DNA of 7,005 nt from Anaerolineae bacterium (GCA_016927095.1 JAFGNI010000407.1:1-7005); one strand, 5' to 3'; positions 1 through 6,166 are shown, counted from the stretch's first letter. The notes: a model not told the origin generated them from the letters alone. Program-made: numbers and translations.

Positions 1-1116
1 GGACTGGTGACCGGCAGTGAGGACTCGGTAGCGCTTAAGCAGTTCCTTGCGTCTCAGGCCAACGTACTCAATGCGCAGCTTGTGGTGCTCGCCTTCGGCC
101 CGCCCTATGAGCTGGACAGTACGGAGATCAGCAAACTGGACGCCTACTACACGCTTTATTCGACGGGGGAGGCCTTCGTGGAAGCAGGTGTTCGTGCCCT
201 CTTCCGGGACCTAGTGGCACCTGGCGACTCGCCGGTCGACGTACCCGCGCTGAACTACTACATGCCCCAGGAGACGATGCCAAGCCCCGAACAGACCATC
301 GCACTCTACGTGGTAGATGAAGCCGGCGAAGAGCTGACGCAGTCGCAGAAGGCCGATATTCACATTGGTGACATGATCAACCTGCGCACCGGTATCATTC
401 TGGACCGCAATGCACACGTCGTCCCTGACGGAACACCTGTGCAGTTCGGGCTGAACTACCCGCAGGAGGGTGTGCAGCACAAGATCGCCGGTGAGACGAT
501 CGACGGTGTGGCTCAGACATCCGTAACCCTGGACCGGGCGGGGCAGCTGGACATCACAGTTCAATCAGAGCCTGCCGTGTCGTCTGTGAGATTGGAGCTA
601 GTGAGTCGCGACGATGGCGTGACGATCACCGAGATCGAGCCGACCCCGACGCAGACAGCTACGCCGACGCCGACGGTGACGCCCGAACCCACCCCGACGG
701 CGACGGCTACTCCTGTACCAAGCAAGAATGCTCAGCTTCCGGATCCGCCACGGTTGCCTGCCCCCGAGCCATCCAAGCTTCTCCGTTGGGGCCTCCTGAG
801 CTCCTTAGCTGTGGCAGCATTCGGGTTTGTCTGGTCGCGCCAGCTATCGCTGAAGGCAGAAGCCGCAATCCGTGCCGCGCTTGTCGGTTTGGTTGCTGGG
901 CTGGGGGGCTACGACGCCTTCGTGGCGATAGGACGCTGGTGGCTGCCAATGACATGGTATGCGCTCGTAGCACGCGAGTATCTGGCGGGCCTGGTCGCCG
1001 TGGGGGTGGGGGTTGTAGCCCTCCTCATCTCGCTGTGGGCGATGCAAGATCAGTCGCGGTTTGACCCGAGTCTGGCCCGTAGAGCGGATCACCGATACCT
1101 CAAGACGCGTGCCTGA
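1..1116 (+). CDS. Surface-anchored GH3-family-like protein, C-terminal part (5' end outside window)
   Basis: The frame is open from base 1, so the GTG at position 7 is probably internal and the gene starts upstream. Numbering from that GTG, residues 22-83 resemble the C-terminal alpha/beta sandwich of glycoside hydrolase family 3 (beta-N-acetylhexosaminidase or beta-glucosidase type), with the strand-turn LVVLAFGPPYELD and a final SPVDVP. Residues 98-200 look like an Ig-like, invasin-type domain (motif VVPDGTPVQF). Residues 211-240 are a Thr/Pro-rich linker. Three hydrophobic helices follow at about 258-279, 286-308 and 325-346, ending in a short basic tail. The catalytic barrel and its nucleophile Asp lie outside the window, so activity and substrate cannot be judged. 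The layout suggests an enzyme held on the outer face of the membrane, possibly acting on cell-wall or glycan N-acetylhexosamines. The domain order is read from sequence; the GH3 assignment is family recognition from a fragment. Confidence 0.72.
   Translation, partial: GLVTGSEDSVALKQFLASQANVLNAQLVVLAFGPPYELDSTEISKLDAYYTLYSTGEAFVEAGVRALFRDLVAPGDSPVDVPALNYYMPQETMPSPEQTIALYVVDEAGEELTQSQKADIHIGDMINLRTGIILDRNAHVVPDGTPVQFGLNYPQEGVQHKIAGETIDGVAQTSVTLDRAGQLDITVQSEPAVSSVRLELVSRDDGVTITEIEPTPTQTATPTPTVTPEPTPTATATPVPSKNAQLPDPPRLPAPEPSKLLRWGLLSSLAVAAFGFVWSRQLSLKAEAAIRAALVGLVAGLGGYDAFVAIGRWWLPMTWYALVAREYLAGLVAVGVGVVALLISLWAMQDQSRFDPSLARRADHRYLKTRA
640..720 (+). repeat. Degenerate Thr-Pro codon repeat (linker of the surface protein)
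   Basis: This stretch is built from near-repeats of acgccgacg-like units encoding alternating Thr and Pro, with a few Ala, Glu and Val. It is a low-complexity extended linker between the Ig-like domain and the membrane helices. Such TP-rich spacers are common in Chloroflexota surface proteins and are often glycosylated or span a wall layer. Slippage at such repeats can change linker length between strains. Confidence 0.6.
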
Positions 1117-1155
1117 CCCGTGGACTTGCTGAAGTACACGGTGGAAACTCGCCGC

Positions 1156-1174
1156 CCGCTGCAGGGAGCAGCGG
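1156..1174. terminator. Hairpin between convergent genes, weak bidirectional terminator candidate
   Basis: CCGCTGC (1156-1162) pairs perfectly with GCAGCGG (1168-1174) across a five-base loop. It lies in the 66-base gap between the stop codon of the surface protein and the stop codon of the kinase, where a shared terminator is expected. Neither side carries a real U-run, so classical intrinsic termination would be weak; it may instead act as an RNA 3'-end stabiliser. Confidence 0.35.
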
Positions 1175-1182
1175 AGTTCTGC

Positions 1183-2163
1183 CTACGGCGTGATCAGGAT
1201 CGCCAATATGATCAGCACGCCCGCGAGGACGAGCAGCGGCATGTTCTGACGCCAGGTGGCGCGCCATTCGGTTCCCGTCAGCATTAGCGGGGCGATGGTC
1301 GCCGGCATCTCGCCGCGGCGCAGCGCTTCTGCCAGCGTGTCGACGTCGGGTGGGCGACCATCGGGGTGGAGAGCCAGGGCGGCCAGGATCGCCTTCTCAA
1401 CACCAGGCGAGACGTGGGCGTTGATGTCGCGCGGCGGTACAAGCGCATCCGAGCGCAGGAATCGCTCCCGTGCAGTCGCTGGAGGGCGGCCGGTCAGAAG
1501 GTGATAGAACGTTGCCCCCAAGGAATAGATATCGGTCCGCGTGTCCGTGTGGGTGTCATCGCCGCCATACTGCTCTAGCGGCGTATAGGCGGCCGTCCCC
1601 TGTCCTTGCACAACGGTCACCGTGCGCGACTCGTCGCTGGTCAATAGCTTCACGAGCCCGAAGTCAACCAGTTTGAGCAGCCCAGAAGGCGTCAGTTTGA
1701 TATTGGAGGGCTTGATGTCACGGTGCAGAACCGGTGGGTCCTGGGCGTGCAGGTAAGCGAGTGCGCTGCACAACTGCTGAGCCCAGTCCAGCACTTCGGC
1801 CTCGTCGAGGAAGCGGTTGTCCTTGATGGCTTCATCCACGATCTCGCGGAGGTTGTGACCGGGAACGTAGTCCATCACGAGGTATTCCCGTCCCTCGTTG
1901 GTGAAGTAGTCGGAGACCTTCGGAAGGTTCGGGTGATCCAGACGTGCCAGCACCGAGGCTTCCTGCCGGAACTGCTCTTGAAGCTGCAGTAGGCGCTCGG
2001 GAGGGAGCTCCGACTCAGGCGCGATCTCCTTAATGGCACAGATACGGCCTGACAGGAGTGTGTCCTCGGCCCGATAGACGGCGCCCATGCCTCCCTGGCC
2101 GATCGGCCCGGCGAGACGGTAACGATCTTTGAGCAGCGTCTGGGGTTCAAGCAGCTTGGCCAT
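1183..2163 (-). CDS. Ser/Thr protein kinase (PknB/Hanks type), C-terminal membrane anchor
   Basis: This is a complete 326-residue kinase. All key motifs are present: glycine-rich loop GQGGMGAVY (22-30), ATP-anchoring Lys45 in CAIKE, alpha-C Glu68, catalytic loop HRDIKPSN (147-154), DFG (167-169), GTAAYTPLEQ (189-198) in place of the usual APE region, and DIYSLG (211-216). Activation-loop Thr181 and Thr183 sit about where PknB-type kinases autophosphorylate. The kinase domain spans about 15-285, and one hydrophobic segment (309-325) ends the protein, leaving almost nothing outside the membrane. It therefore has no PASTA or other extracytoplasmic sensor and looks tail-anchored. The ATG at 2163 is the natural start: it places the usual LLKDRYRL segment just before the Gly loop. 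No Shine-Dalgarno lies upstream and a strong promoter ends 8 bases before the ATG. It is divergent from an FHA-winged-helix regulator, a plausible substrate or partner. Expected reaction: ATP-dependent phosphorylation of Ser/Thr on cytoplasmic proteins. Confidence 0.95.
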   Translation of the reverse strand: MAKLLEPQTLLKDRYRLAGPIGQGGMGAVYRAEDTLLSGRICAIKEIAPESELPPERLLQLQEQFRQEASVLARLDHPNLPKVSDYFTNEGREYLVMDYVPGHNLREIVDEAIKDNRFLDEAEVLDWAQQLCSALAYLHAQDPPVLHRDIKPSNIKLTPSGLLKLVDFGLVKLLTSDESRTVTVVQGQGTAAYTPLEQYGGDDTHTDTRTDIYSLGATFYHLLTGRPPATARERFLRSDALVPPRDINAHVSPGVEKAILAALALHPDGRPPDVDTLAEALRRGEMPATIAPLMLTGTEWRATWRQNMPLLVLAGVLIILAILITP

Positions 2164-2164
2164 C

Positions 2165-2200
2165 GCGCTTGATGATAGCGTGGGGCTGGTATAATGTCAA
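2165..2200 (-). promoter_or_regulatory. Kinase promoter, near-consensus sigma-70 type
   Basis: Read on the minus strand, a perfect TTGACA -35 box (2200-2195) is followed by exactly 17 bases and a TATCAT -10 box (2177-2172; one mismatch to TATAAT). The predicted start is near 2165, two bases before the kinase ATG at 2163. No ribosome binding site fits in between, so the transcript should be leaderless or nearly so. The -35 box shares base 2195 with the -10 box of the opposing promoter. Confidence 0.75.
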
Positions 2201-2203
2201 GCG
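2166..2203. promoter_or_regulatory. Inverted repeat framing the divergent promoters (possible operator)
   Basis: CGCTTGA (2166-2172) and TCAAGCG (2197-2203) form a perfect 7-base inverted repeat, with half-site centres 31 bases apart, about three helical turns. It brackets both -10 boxes. Part of the symmetry arises because each arm contains a TTGA that serves as a -35 start for one direction, so it may simply reflect promoter symmetry. It could equally bind a dimeric regulator, with the adjacent winged-helix protein the obvious candidate. Confidence 0.4.
2169..2195 (+). promoter_or_regulatory. Extended -10 promoter for the FHA regulator gene
   Basis: The plus strand carries a perfect extended -10 element, TG-G-TATAAT (2187-2195), predicting a start near 2202. 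The best -35 match is TTGATG (2169-2174) with a short 15-base spacer, which is tolerable because extended -10 promoters depend little on the -35. The leader to the ATG at 2267 would be about 65 bases. The element lies wholly within the kinase promoter footprint on the other strand. Confidence 0.65.
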
Positions 2204-2205
2204 TG

Positions 2206-2228
2206 ACGCCTCTCTGGGTCGGAGGCGT
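2206..2228 (+). other. Leader hairpin / inverted repeat upstream of the FHA gene
   Basis: ACGCCTC (2206-2212) is perfectly complementary to GAGGCGT (2222-2228) across nine bases. It begins a few bases after the predicted start of the rightward transcript, so it would form a 5'-end stem in the mRNA. As DNA it is a 7-9-7 dyad that could also be an operator. No U-run follows, so it is not an intrinsic terminator. Confidence 0.4.
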
Positions 2229-2253
2229 GCGAGCTCGACGGCTACGAAAAAGT

Positions 2254-2259
2254 GAGGTG
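2254..2259 (+). promoter_or_regulatory. Ribosome binding site deciding the FHA gene start
   Basis: GAGGTG lies seven bases before the ATG at 2267 and matches the anti-Shine-Dalgarno. The upstream in-frame GTG at 2252 would place this site inside the coding region and has only an A-rich, SD-less leader itself, so the ATG at 2267 is preferred. Confidence 0.7.
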
Positions 2260-2266
2260 TCGGCCG

Positions 2267-2926
2267 ATGCAGGAACAGGGCAACAACCCGCTGTTGGTGA
2301 TCTACAAGGGCGCACTGTCAGGGACGAGGTGGCCTGTCTCCGGCACGCCTATCACGTTGGGCCGGGCCCAAGATTGTGACATCGTGCTCCCTGAGCGACA
2401 GATCTCACGTTACCACGCACGGATTGAGCATGATGAATCGGGCTATCTTGTTCGTGACCTGGGCAGCAAGAACGGCACTTATGTCAACGGGGAGGCTGTC
2501 CGAGGGCAACCATATCGCCTGAGAGATGGTGATGAGATCGAGCTCGCCGCTGTCCTGCAGATGGGGTTCGTGGCTGGCGACGCGACCTTGCCCCTCGTGG
2601 AGGGCGGCGATCGGCGACGGGACCAGCTGCAGGTCAACGTCTCTGCCAGGCAGGTGTGCTTTGGGCGCAGCGTCCTCGATCCGCCGCTGTCGCCGGCGCA
2701 GTTCGCCCTGCTGCAAGCCCTCATCGATGCAGATGGCGATGTTGTCACCCGGGAGCAGGTTGTGGATGCTGTCTGGCCCGATGCGGTGGGTGGTGTCACA
2801 GACCAGGCCCTCGATGCCCTGGTTTACCGACTCCGCGAGCGGCTGGTGGAGCTGGATCCTGATCATGACTACGTCGTGACGGTGCGAGGCCATGGTTTCC
2901 GATATGAGGCGAATCCACTCTTCTAG
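2267..2926 (+). CDS. FHA domain - winged-helix (OmpR/PhoB-type) transcription regulator
   Basis: This is a 219-residue protein with two clear modules. An N-terminal FHA domain (about 8-103) has the phosphopeptide-binding signature: LGR (31-33), SRYHA (47-51) and GSKNGTYVNG (66-75). A C-terminal winged-helix DNA-binding domain (about 125-214) has the Trans_reg_C pattern: LSPAQFALLQAL, VVTREQVVDAVWP, a recognition helix around VTDQALDALVYRLRERL (177-193) and the wing YVVTVRGHGFRY (202-213). There is no receiver domain, so input is expected to be phosphothreonine binding rather than a phosphorelay Asp. Mycobacterial EmbR is a functional precedent for an FHA regulator controlled by a Ser/Thr kinase, although its domain order is different. 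The gene is divergent from such a kinase across a 103-base region. Targets are unknown; autoregulation and control of the kinase and downstream genes are inference. Confidence 0.92.
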   Translation: MQEQGNNPLLVIYKGALSGTRWPVSGTPITLGRAQDCDIVLPERQISRYHARIEHDESGYLVRDLGSKNGTYVNGEAVRGQPYRLRDGDEIELAAVLQMGFVAGDATLPLVEGGDRRRDQLQVNVSARQVCFGRSVLDPPLSPAQFALLQALIDADGDVVTREQVVDAVWPDAVGGVTDQALDALVYRLRERLVELDPDHDYVVTVRGHGFRYEANPLF

Positions 2927-2928
2927 GC

Positions 2929-2950
2929 GGCTGCCCACGTGTTGGCAGCC
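2929..2950 (+). other. Hairpin between the FHA gene and the membrane protein gene
   Basis: GGCTGCC (2929-2935) pairs perfectly with GGCAGCC (2944-2950) around an eight-base loop containing CACGTG. It starts three bases after the FHA stop codon. No T-run follows, so it is not a classical terminator; it may be a partial attenuator, an RNA-processing or stability element, or a DNA dyad upstream of the next gene. Confidence 0.4.
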
Positions 2951-2979
2951 TGTCCTGTGGAACGGTTCTATCCCTGCCT

Positions 2980-5406
2980 GTGCGTAGAGATCTGCCGTTA
3001 GCCCTGTTGGTGTTCTTCCTTGCCGTCGGTGTTGGTCTGCTATCCGCCTCGCCCTACTTCGCTAACGCTGGACTACCCGCAGATACCGACGCTGAGCTCC
3101 ACGTCTACCGCACTGCCGAGCTGGGCTATAGCATCAGAGCCGGCAACCCCTATCCTCGCTGGGCTCCCGATTTCTACCACGGATATGGGTATCCTATCTT
3201 TAATTTCTACGCGCCGCTGACGTACCACTTAGGTCACTGGCTCACGCTGGGGCATCCGGAGCGGGCTGCGGCGGGTGCGCGACTACTCTTTATCTTCTCT
3301 CAAGTAGCTGGGGCACTGGGCGCCTACCAGCTGGGGAAGCTGTTTGGTGGACGCGGCGGGGGACTCCTGGGCGCGCTGAGCTTCGCGGCGGCGCCCTACA
3401 TCCTGTTGATCAACCCCCACGTCCGTGGCGATCTCCCCGAAAGCTTCGCCTTGGCCTTTGTCCCCTGGGCACTTTGGGCCTGGGAGTCGGTGTGGCGCCA
3501 AGGCACGTCACGAACCACGTGGTGGGCCGTCCTGTCGACCGCTGTGGTCTTCCTCAGCCATAATCTGACGGGCTTGACGATCTTGGTGCTCGTTGCCGGA
3601 CTAGGCGCATGGCGGCTGGTGGTTGGCCTCGGACGCACGCACGAAGGAACCTCGGCACCTGGTCGTGCCGGTGCCGGCGCCCAGAAACGGCGCCGCGCGA
3701 TACCATGGCATCCGAACCTGGGGCGTGCTGTGATGACTGGGATCATCTTCGTGCTCATCACGGCGTTTTTCTGGCTCCCGTTTCTGGCAGAACGTTCCCA
3801 CATCCAGCTCGACGTCGCAGGCGACGGACACTACGATTACCGCAATCATTTCGTAGCCCCCCTGCGCCTCCTGGCACAACTGGAACCCATCGACCGCCGA
3901 GCTACAGCTGCAGACGTCCCCATGACCTTGGGCACGGTGCCTGTCGTCGCGGCCCTGGGCGGCCTCATCGCGGCGCTAAGGCGACATCGCTTTCATGATG
4001 TGGGTTTCTATGCCGTTGGCGCCGTTGTGTTGTTCTGGATGATGACGCCCAGTAGCCAAGGGCTCTGGGAGATCCTGCCTGGCCTCGAGTACTATCAATT
4101 CCCCTGGCGTTTCTTGGGCCCGACTGCTGCGCTGCTGGTGCCGCTAGTCGGCTCGCTAGCCCTCACCTGCGAGCCGACTCAAACGGTGATGCCAAAGCCT
4201 GCGTCGGGCTGGGCTCGGGGCGTATCTCGCTTTGTCCCGGCAGGTGCAACAGCACTGCTCCTGTTCGGGGCGCTGCCGGGTCTCTATCCGTTACCTTGGG
4301 ATGCCGGCTTCGGCTTCATCACGCCGGAGACTATCATCAAAGCTGAACTTGAGGGGCGGTGGCGGGGCACGACCTCAACCAATGACTTCGTCCCGGCAAG
4401 TGTGGAGATGATTCCCGGACCGCAGGCTGAGGTCTTGGCTTCGTATGTGCACCCCCCTGTGGATCGGGTCAACCGCCACACGTTACCAGACGGGACAAAG
4501 GTTGACGTCATTCCCAGTGTCCCCTGGGTCAACGCGTTCGCCGTGGCAACACAGCGGGCTTTCACATTGCGCCTCTATCTCTTCGACTTCCCCGGTTGGC
4601 GCGCCTATGTGGACGGTCAGCCTGTGTCCGTGGAGCTGGCATATCCAGAGGGATTCATCACCGTCCCTGTGCCGGCTGGCGACCACGAGGTGATCGTCCG
4701 ATTTGGGTCCACGCCTGCGCGCCGGTGGGCTTGGAGCCTATCCGCTGCAGGTGCAATTTCGCTTGTTGTTGCGTGGATCTGGGATCGCAGGCGCCGCCCT
4801 ACCAGTTGGGCGGGTTGGCGTGCGCCGTGGGCGGTGCGGGGTCCAGGTGGCCAGAGTTCTGCGAGTGAGCGTCTTGCCGTGTTGCAGGTGGCCGCCGTAT
4901 TGACTGTAATATACGTGGTCAAGGTCACGGTCTTTGACCCTGGTGGCACCTTTGTGTTGTCGACTCCGTTCGGCCAGCCGCCTGTCGACGTTGTGTCTCA
5001 AGAGGCAAGCTTCGGGGGGGAGATTGCGCTATTGGGCTTCGACGTTACCCCGGAGATTGTGAGTGCTGGTCAGGTGCTAGAAGCCAAATTGGTGTGGATG
5101 GCGACTCGTCCTCTCACAAGGACTTACCAGTCTTTCGTGCACTTGGTCTATCCCGAAGGTAAGATCGCGAGCCAGTCAGACCATCTAAACCCAGGGGGAT
5201 TCCCGACGGATCTCTGGCCGCTCGATCGCTATGTCGTTGATCGACACCATATCAGGATTCCTGAAGATGCTGTGCCGGGGACGTACTTGCTATCGGCAGG
5301 CCTCTACACGTTGACCGATGGCGTCCGCGTACCCGTTGTGTCCGCGTCCTGTGGACACCGGCCCGATTCGATCGTCCTCTGTGAGGCGATTACGGTAGAG
5401 AGGTGA
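2980..5406 (+). CDS. Polytopic membrane protein, GT-C-like / PTPS-related (YfhO-like) glycosyltransferase candidate
   Basis: The protein has 808 residues, with about 12-14 hydrophobic segments between 5 and 436 and again near 583-601 and 632-648. The first external loop carries acidic DTDAELH (35-41), placed like the catalytic loop Asp of GT-C enzymes, followed by an aromatic FYHGYGYPIFNFYAPL (65-80). This resembles the '6-pyruvoyl-tetrahydropterin synthase-related' membrane proteins, a name that does not imply pterin synthesis. Residues 515-575 include FPGWRAYVDGQPV (537-549) and VPAGDHEV, typical of a YfhO-like extracytoplasmic beta domain. A final beta-rich domain (about 670-808) resembles the tail found on Chloroflexota GT39-like proteins. 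A likely role is moving sugar from a polyprenyl carrier onto a glycan or protein outside the membrane; donor and acceptor are unknown. Loop 216-245 is Gly/Arg-rich. The GTG start lacks a clear Shine-Dalgarno and no better in-frame start follows the preceding stop. The 53-base gap to the FHA gene allows co-transcription. Confidence 0.75.
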   Translation: MRRDLPLALLVFFLAVGVGLLSASPYFANAGLPADTDAELHVYRTAELGYSIRAGNPYPRWAPDFYHGYGYPIFNFYAPLTYHLGHWLTLGHPERAAAGARLLFIFSQVAGALGAYQLGKLFGGRGGGLLGALSFAAAPYILLINPHVRGDLPESFALAFVPWALWAWESVWRQGTSRTTWWAVLSTAVVFLSHNLTGLTILVLVAGLGAWRLVVGLGRTHEGTSAPGRAGAGAQKRRRAIPWHPNLGRAVMTGIIFVLITAFFWLPFLAERSHIQLDVAGDGHYDYRNHFVAPLRLLAQLEPIDRRATAADVPMTLGTVPVVAALGGLIAALRRHRFHDVGFYAVGAVVLFWMMTPSSQGLWEILPGLEYYQFPWRFLGPTAALLVPLVGSLALTCEPTQTVMPKPASGWARGVSRFVPAGATALLLFGALPGLYPLPWDAGFGFITPETIIKAELEGRWRGTTSTNDFVPASVEMIPGPQAEVLASYVHPPVDRVNRHTLPDGTKVDVIPSVPWVNAFAVATQRAFTLRLYLFDFPGWRAYVDGQPVSVELAYPEGFITVPVPAGDHEVIVRFGSTPARRWAWSLSAAGAISLVVAWIWDRRRRPTSWAGWRAPWAVRGPGGQSSASERLAVLQVAAVLTVIYVVKVTVFDPGGTFVLSTPFGQPPVDVVSQEASFGGEIALLGFDVTPEIVSAGQVLEAKLVWMATRPLTRTYQSFVHLVYPEGKIASQSDHLNPGGFPTDLWPLDRYVVDRHHIRIPEDAVPGTYLLSAGLYTLTDGVRVPVVSASCGHRPDSIVLCEAITVER
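5399..5406 (+). promoter_or_regulatory. Ribosome binding site for the thiol oxidoreductase gene, inside the preceding gene's end
   Basis: AGAGGTGA covers the last codons and stop of the membrane protein gene and matches the anti-Shine-Dalgarno strongly, four bases before the ATG at 5411. This placement implies translational coupling of the two genes. Confidence 0.75.
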
Positions 5407-5410
5407 GACA

Positions 5411-6166
5411 ATGGTGAAGTCAAGGCGTGGGTGGGGTTCTAGGCCTGGGCGCGGCAAGCGTCAAGACTCGCGGTGGCTTCCTTGGGGTCTGGGGGGCGCC
5501 GTCGTCGTACTTGTCTTGCTGGTTGTGGTGCAAGGGACTCAGTCTCAGTCTCCGGGAGGGCGCGGTCCGCGCGAGCTGGAGTGGTTGGAGGGTGTGAACG
5601 GCGTTTCCCACGATGGTGGCGAGACGAGTTTCGCGTATCCGAATCCGGCGGGTCTTCCTGACAACCGCCAGTGGCTTCCAGCACTGGGGGAGGAAGATGC
5701 ACCGGTTGTCGTGATGGAGTTCAGCGACATTTTCTGCAGCCACTGCCGAAGCTTCAACCTGGACAATCTCCCAGGTATACTGGAAGACTATGTCGCAACA
5801 GGCGAAGTGCGCTATGTGGCTCATTTCTTCGGCTTTGCGTCCTCCTTGGAGCAGGGCGCCGTGCAAGCGGAGGTCTGTGCGGCGGAACAGGGTCGCTACT
5901 TCGAATTCGTGCACGCGCTCTACCAGTCTATTGAGTTGGGCGACTACAACATCGACCGGTCCGCCCGCCTAGCAGGACTGGACACGCAGCAGTTCGATCA
6001 GTGTCGTGAGGAGCGGCGCTATGCCGAGGCGTTGCAGGAGATGCTGTTCGTCGACAACAATGGGGTTGCTGCCACGCCCACGTTTTTCGTCAATGGGCAG
6101 GAGGTGGCTGGCAACAACCCAGACCGGTTGCGGATGCTGATCGAGGCGGAGCTGGCGGCCCAGTAG
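5411..6166 (+). CDS. Membrane-anchored DsbA-like thiol-disulfide oxidoreductase
   Basis: The protein has 251 residues. A basic N-terminus (residues 1-21) precedes one hydrophobic helix (26-41), which should act as an uncleaved signal anchor, with no lipobox Cys. After a linker, the DsbA/Thioredoxin_4 fold runs from about 88 to 249: strand VVVMEFSDIFC, active site C109-S-H-C112, a helical insert (about 140-205) and the cis-proline loop ATPTFFVNG with Pro223. Two further cysteines, Cys156 and Cys198, lie in the helical insert and could form a second disulfide, as seen in some DsbA relatives. Expected role: forming or reshuffling disulfides in exported proteins on the outer face of the membrane. 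No VKOR or DsbB-type partner is in the window, so its electron acceptor is unknown. The gene begins four bases after the membrane protein stop and is probably in the same operon. Confidence 0.92.
   Translation: MVKSRRGWGSRPGRGKRQDSRWLPWGLGGAVVVLVLLVVVQGTQSQSPGGRGPRELEWLEGVNGVSHDGGETSFAYPNPAGLPDNRQWLPALGEEDAPVVVMEFSDIFCSHCRSFNLDNLPGILEDYVATGEVRYVAHFFGFASSLEQGAVQAEVCAAEQGRYFEFVHALYQSIELGDYNIDRSARLAGLDTQQFDQCREERRYAEALQEMLFVDNNGVAATPTFFVNGQEVAGNNPDRLRMLIEAELAAQ

Noticed and set aside
640..720. Short repeats that might suggest a CRISPR or tandem regulatory array
   Set aside because: The units are degenerate, in frame, unspaced and encode a Thr-Pro linker.
2252..2266. GTG at 2252 as start of the FHA regulator (five more residues)
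   Set aside because: It has no Shine-Dalgarno, whereas GAGGTG at 2254-2259 is ideally placed for the ATG at 2267; the extra residues are not part of the FHA fold.
1875..2315. Minus-strand open frame of 146 codons overlapping the kinase start and the divergent region
   Set aside because: It is out of frame with a clear kinase, crosses both promoters and has a low-complexity Arg/Ser-rich product typical of GC-rich shadow frames.
2405..2938. Minus-strand open frame of 177 codons antisense to the FHA gene
   Set aside because: It lies opposite strongly recognisable FHA and winged-helix coding sequence and its product resembles no family I know.
5420..5914. Minus-strand open frame of 164 codons antisense to the thiol oxidoreductase gene
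   Set aside because: It is opposite a clear DsbA-like gene; product is Arg/Pro-rich without domains.
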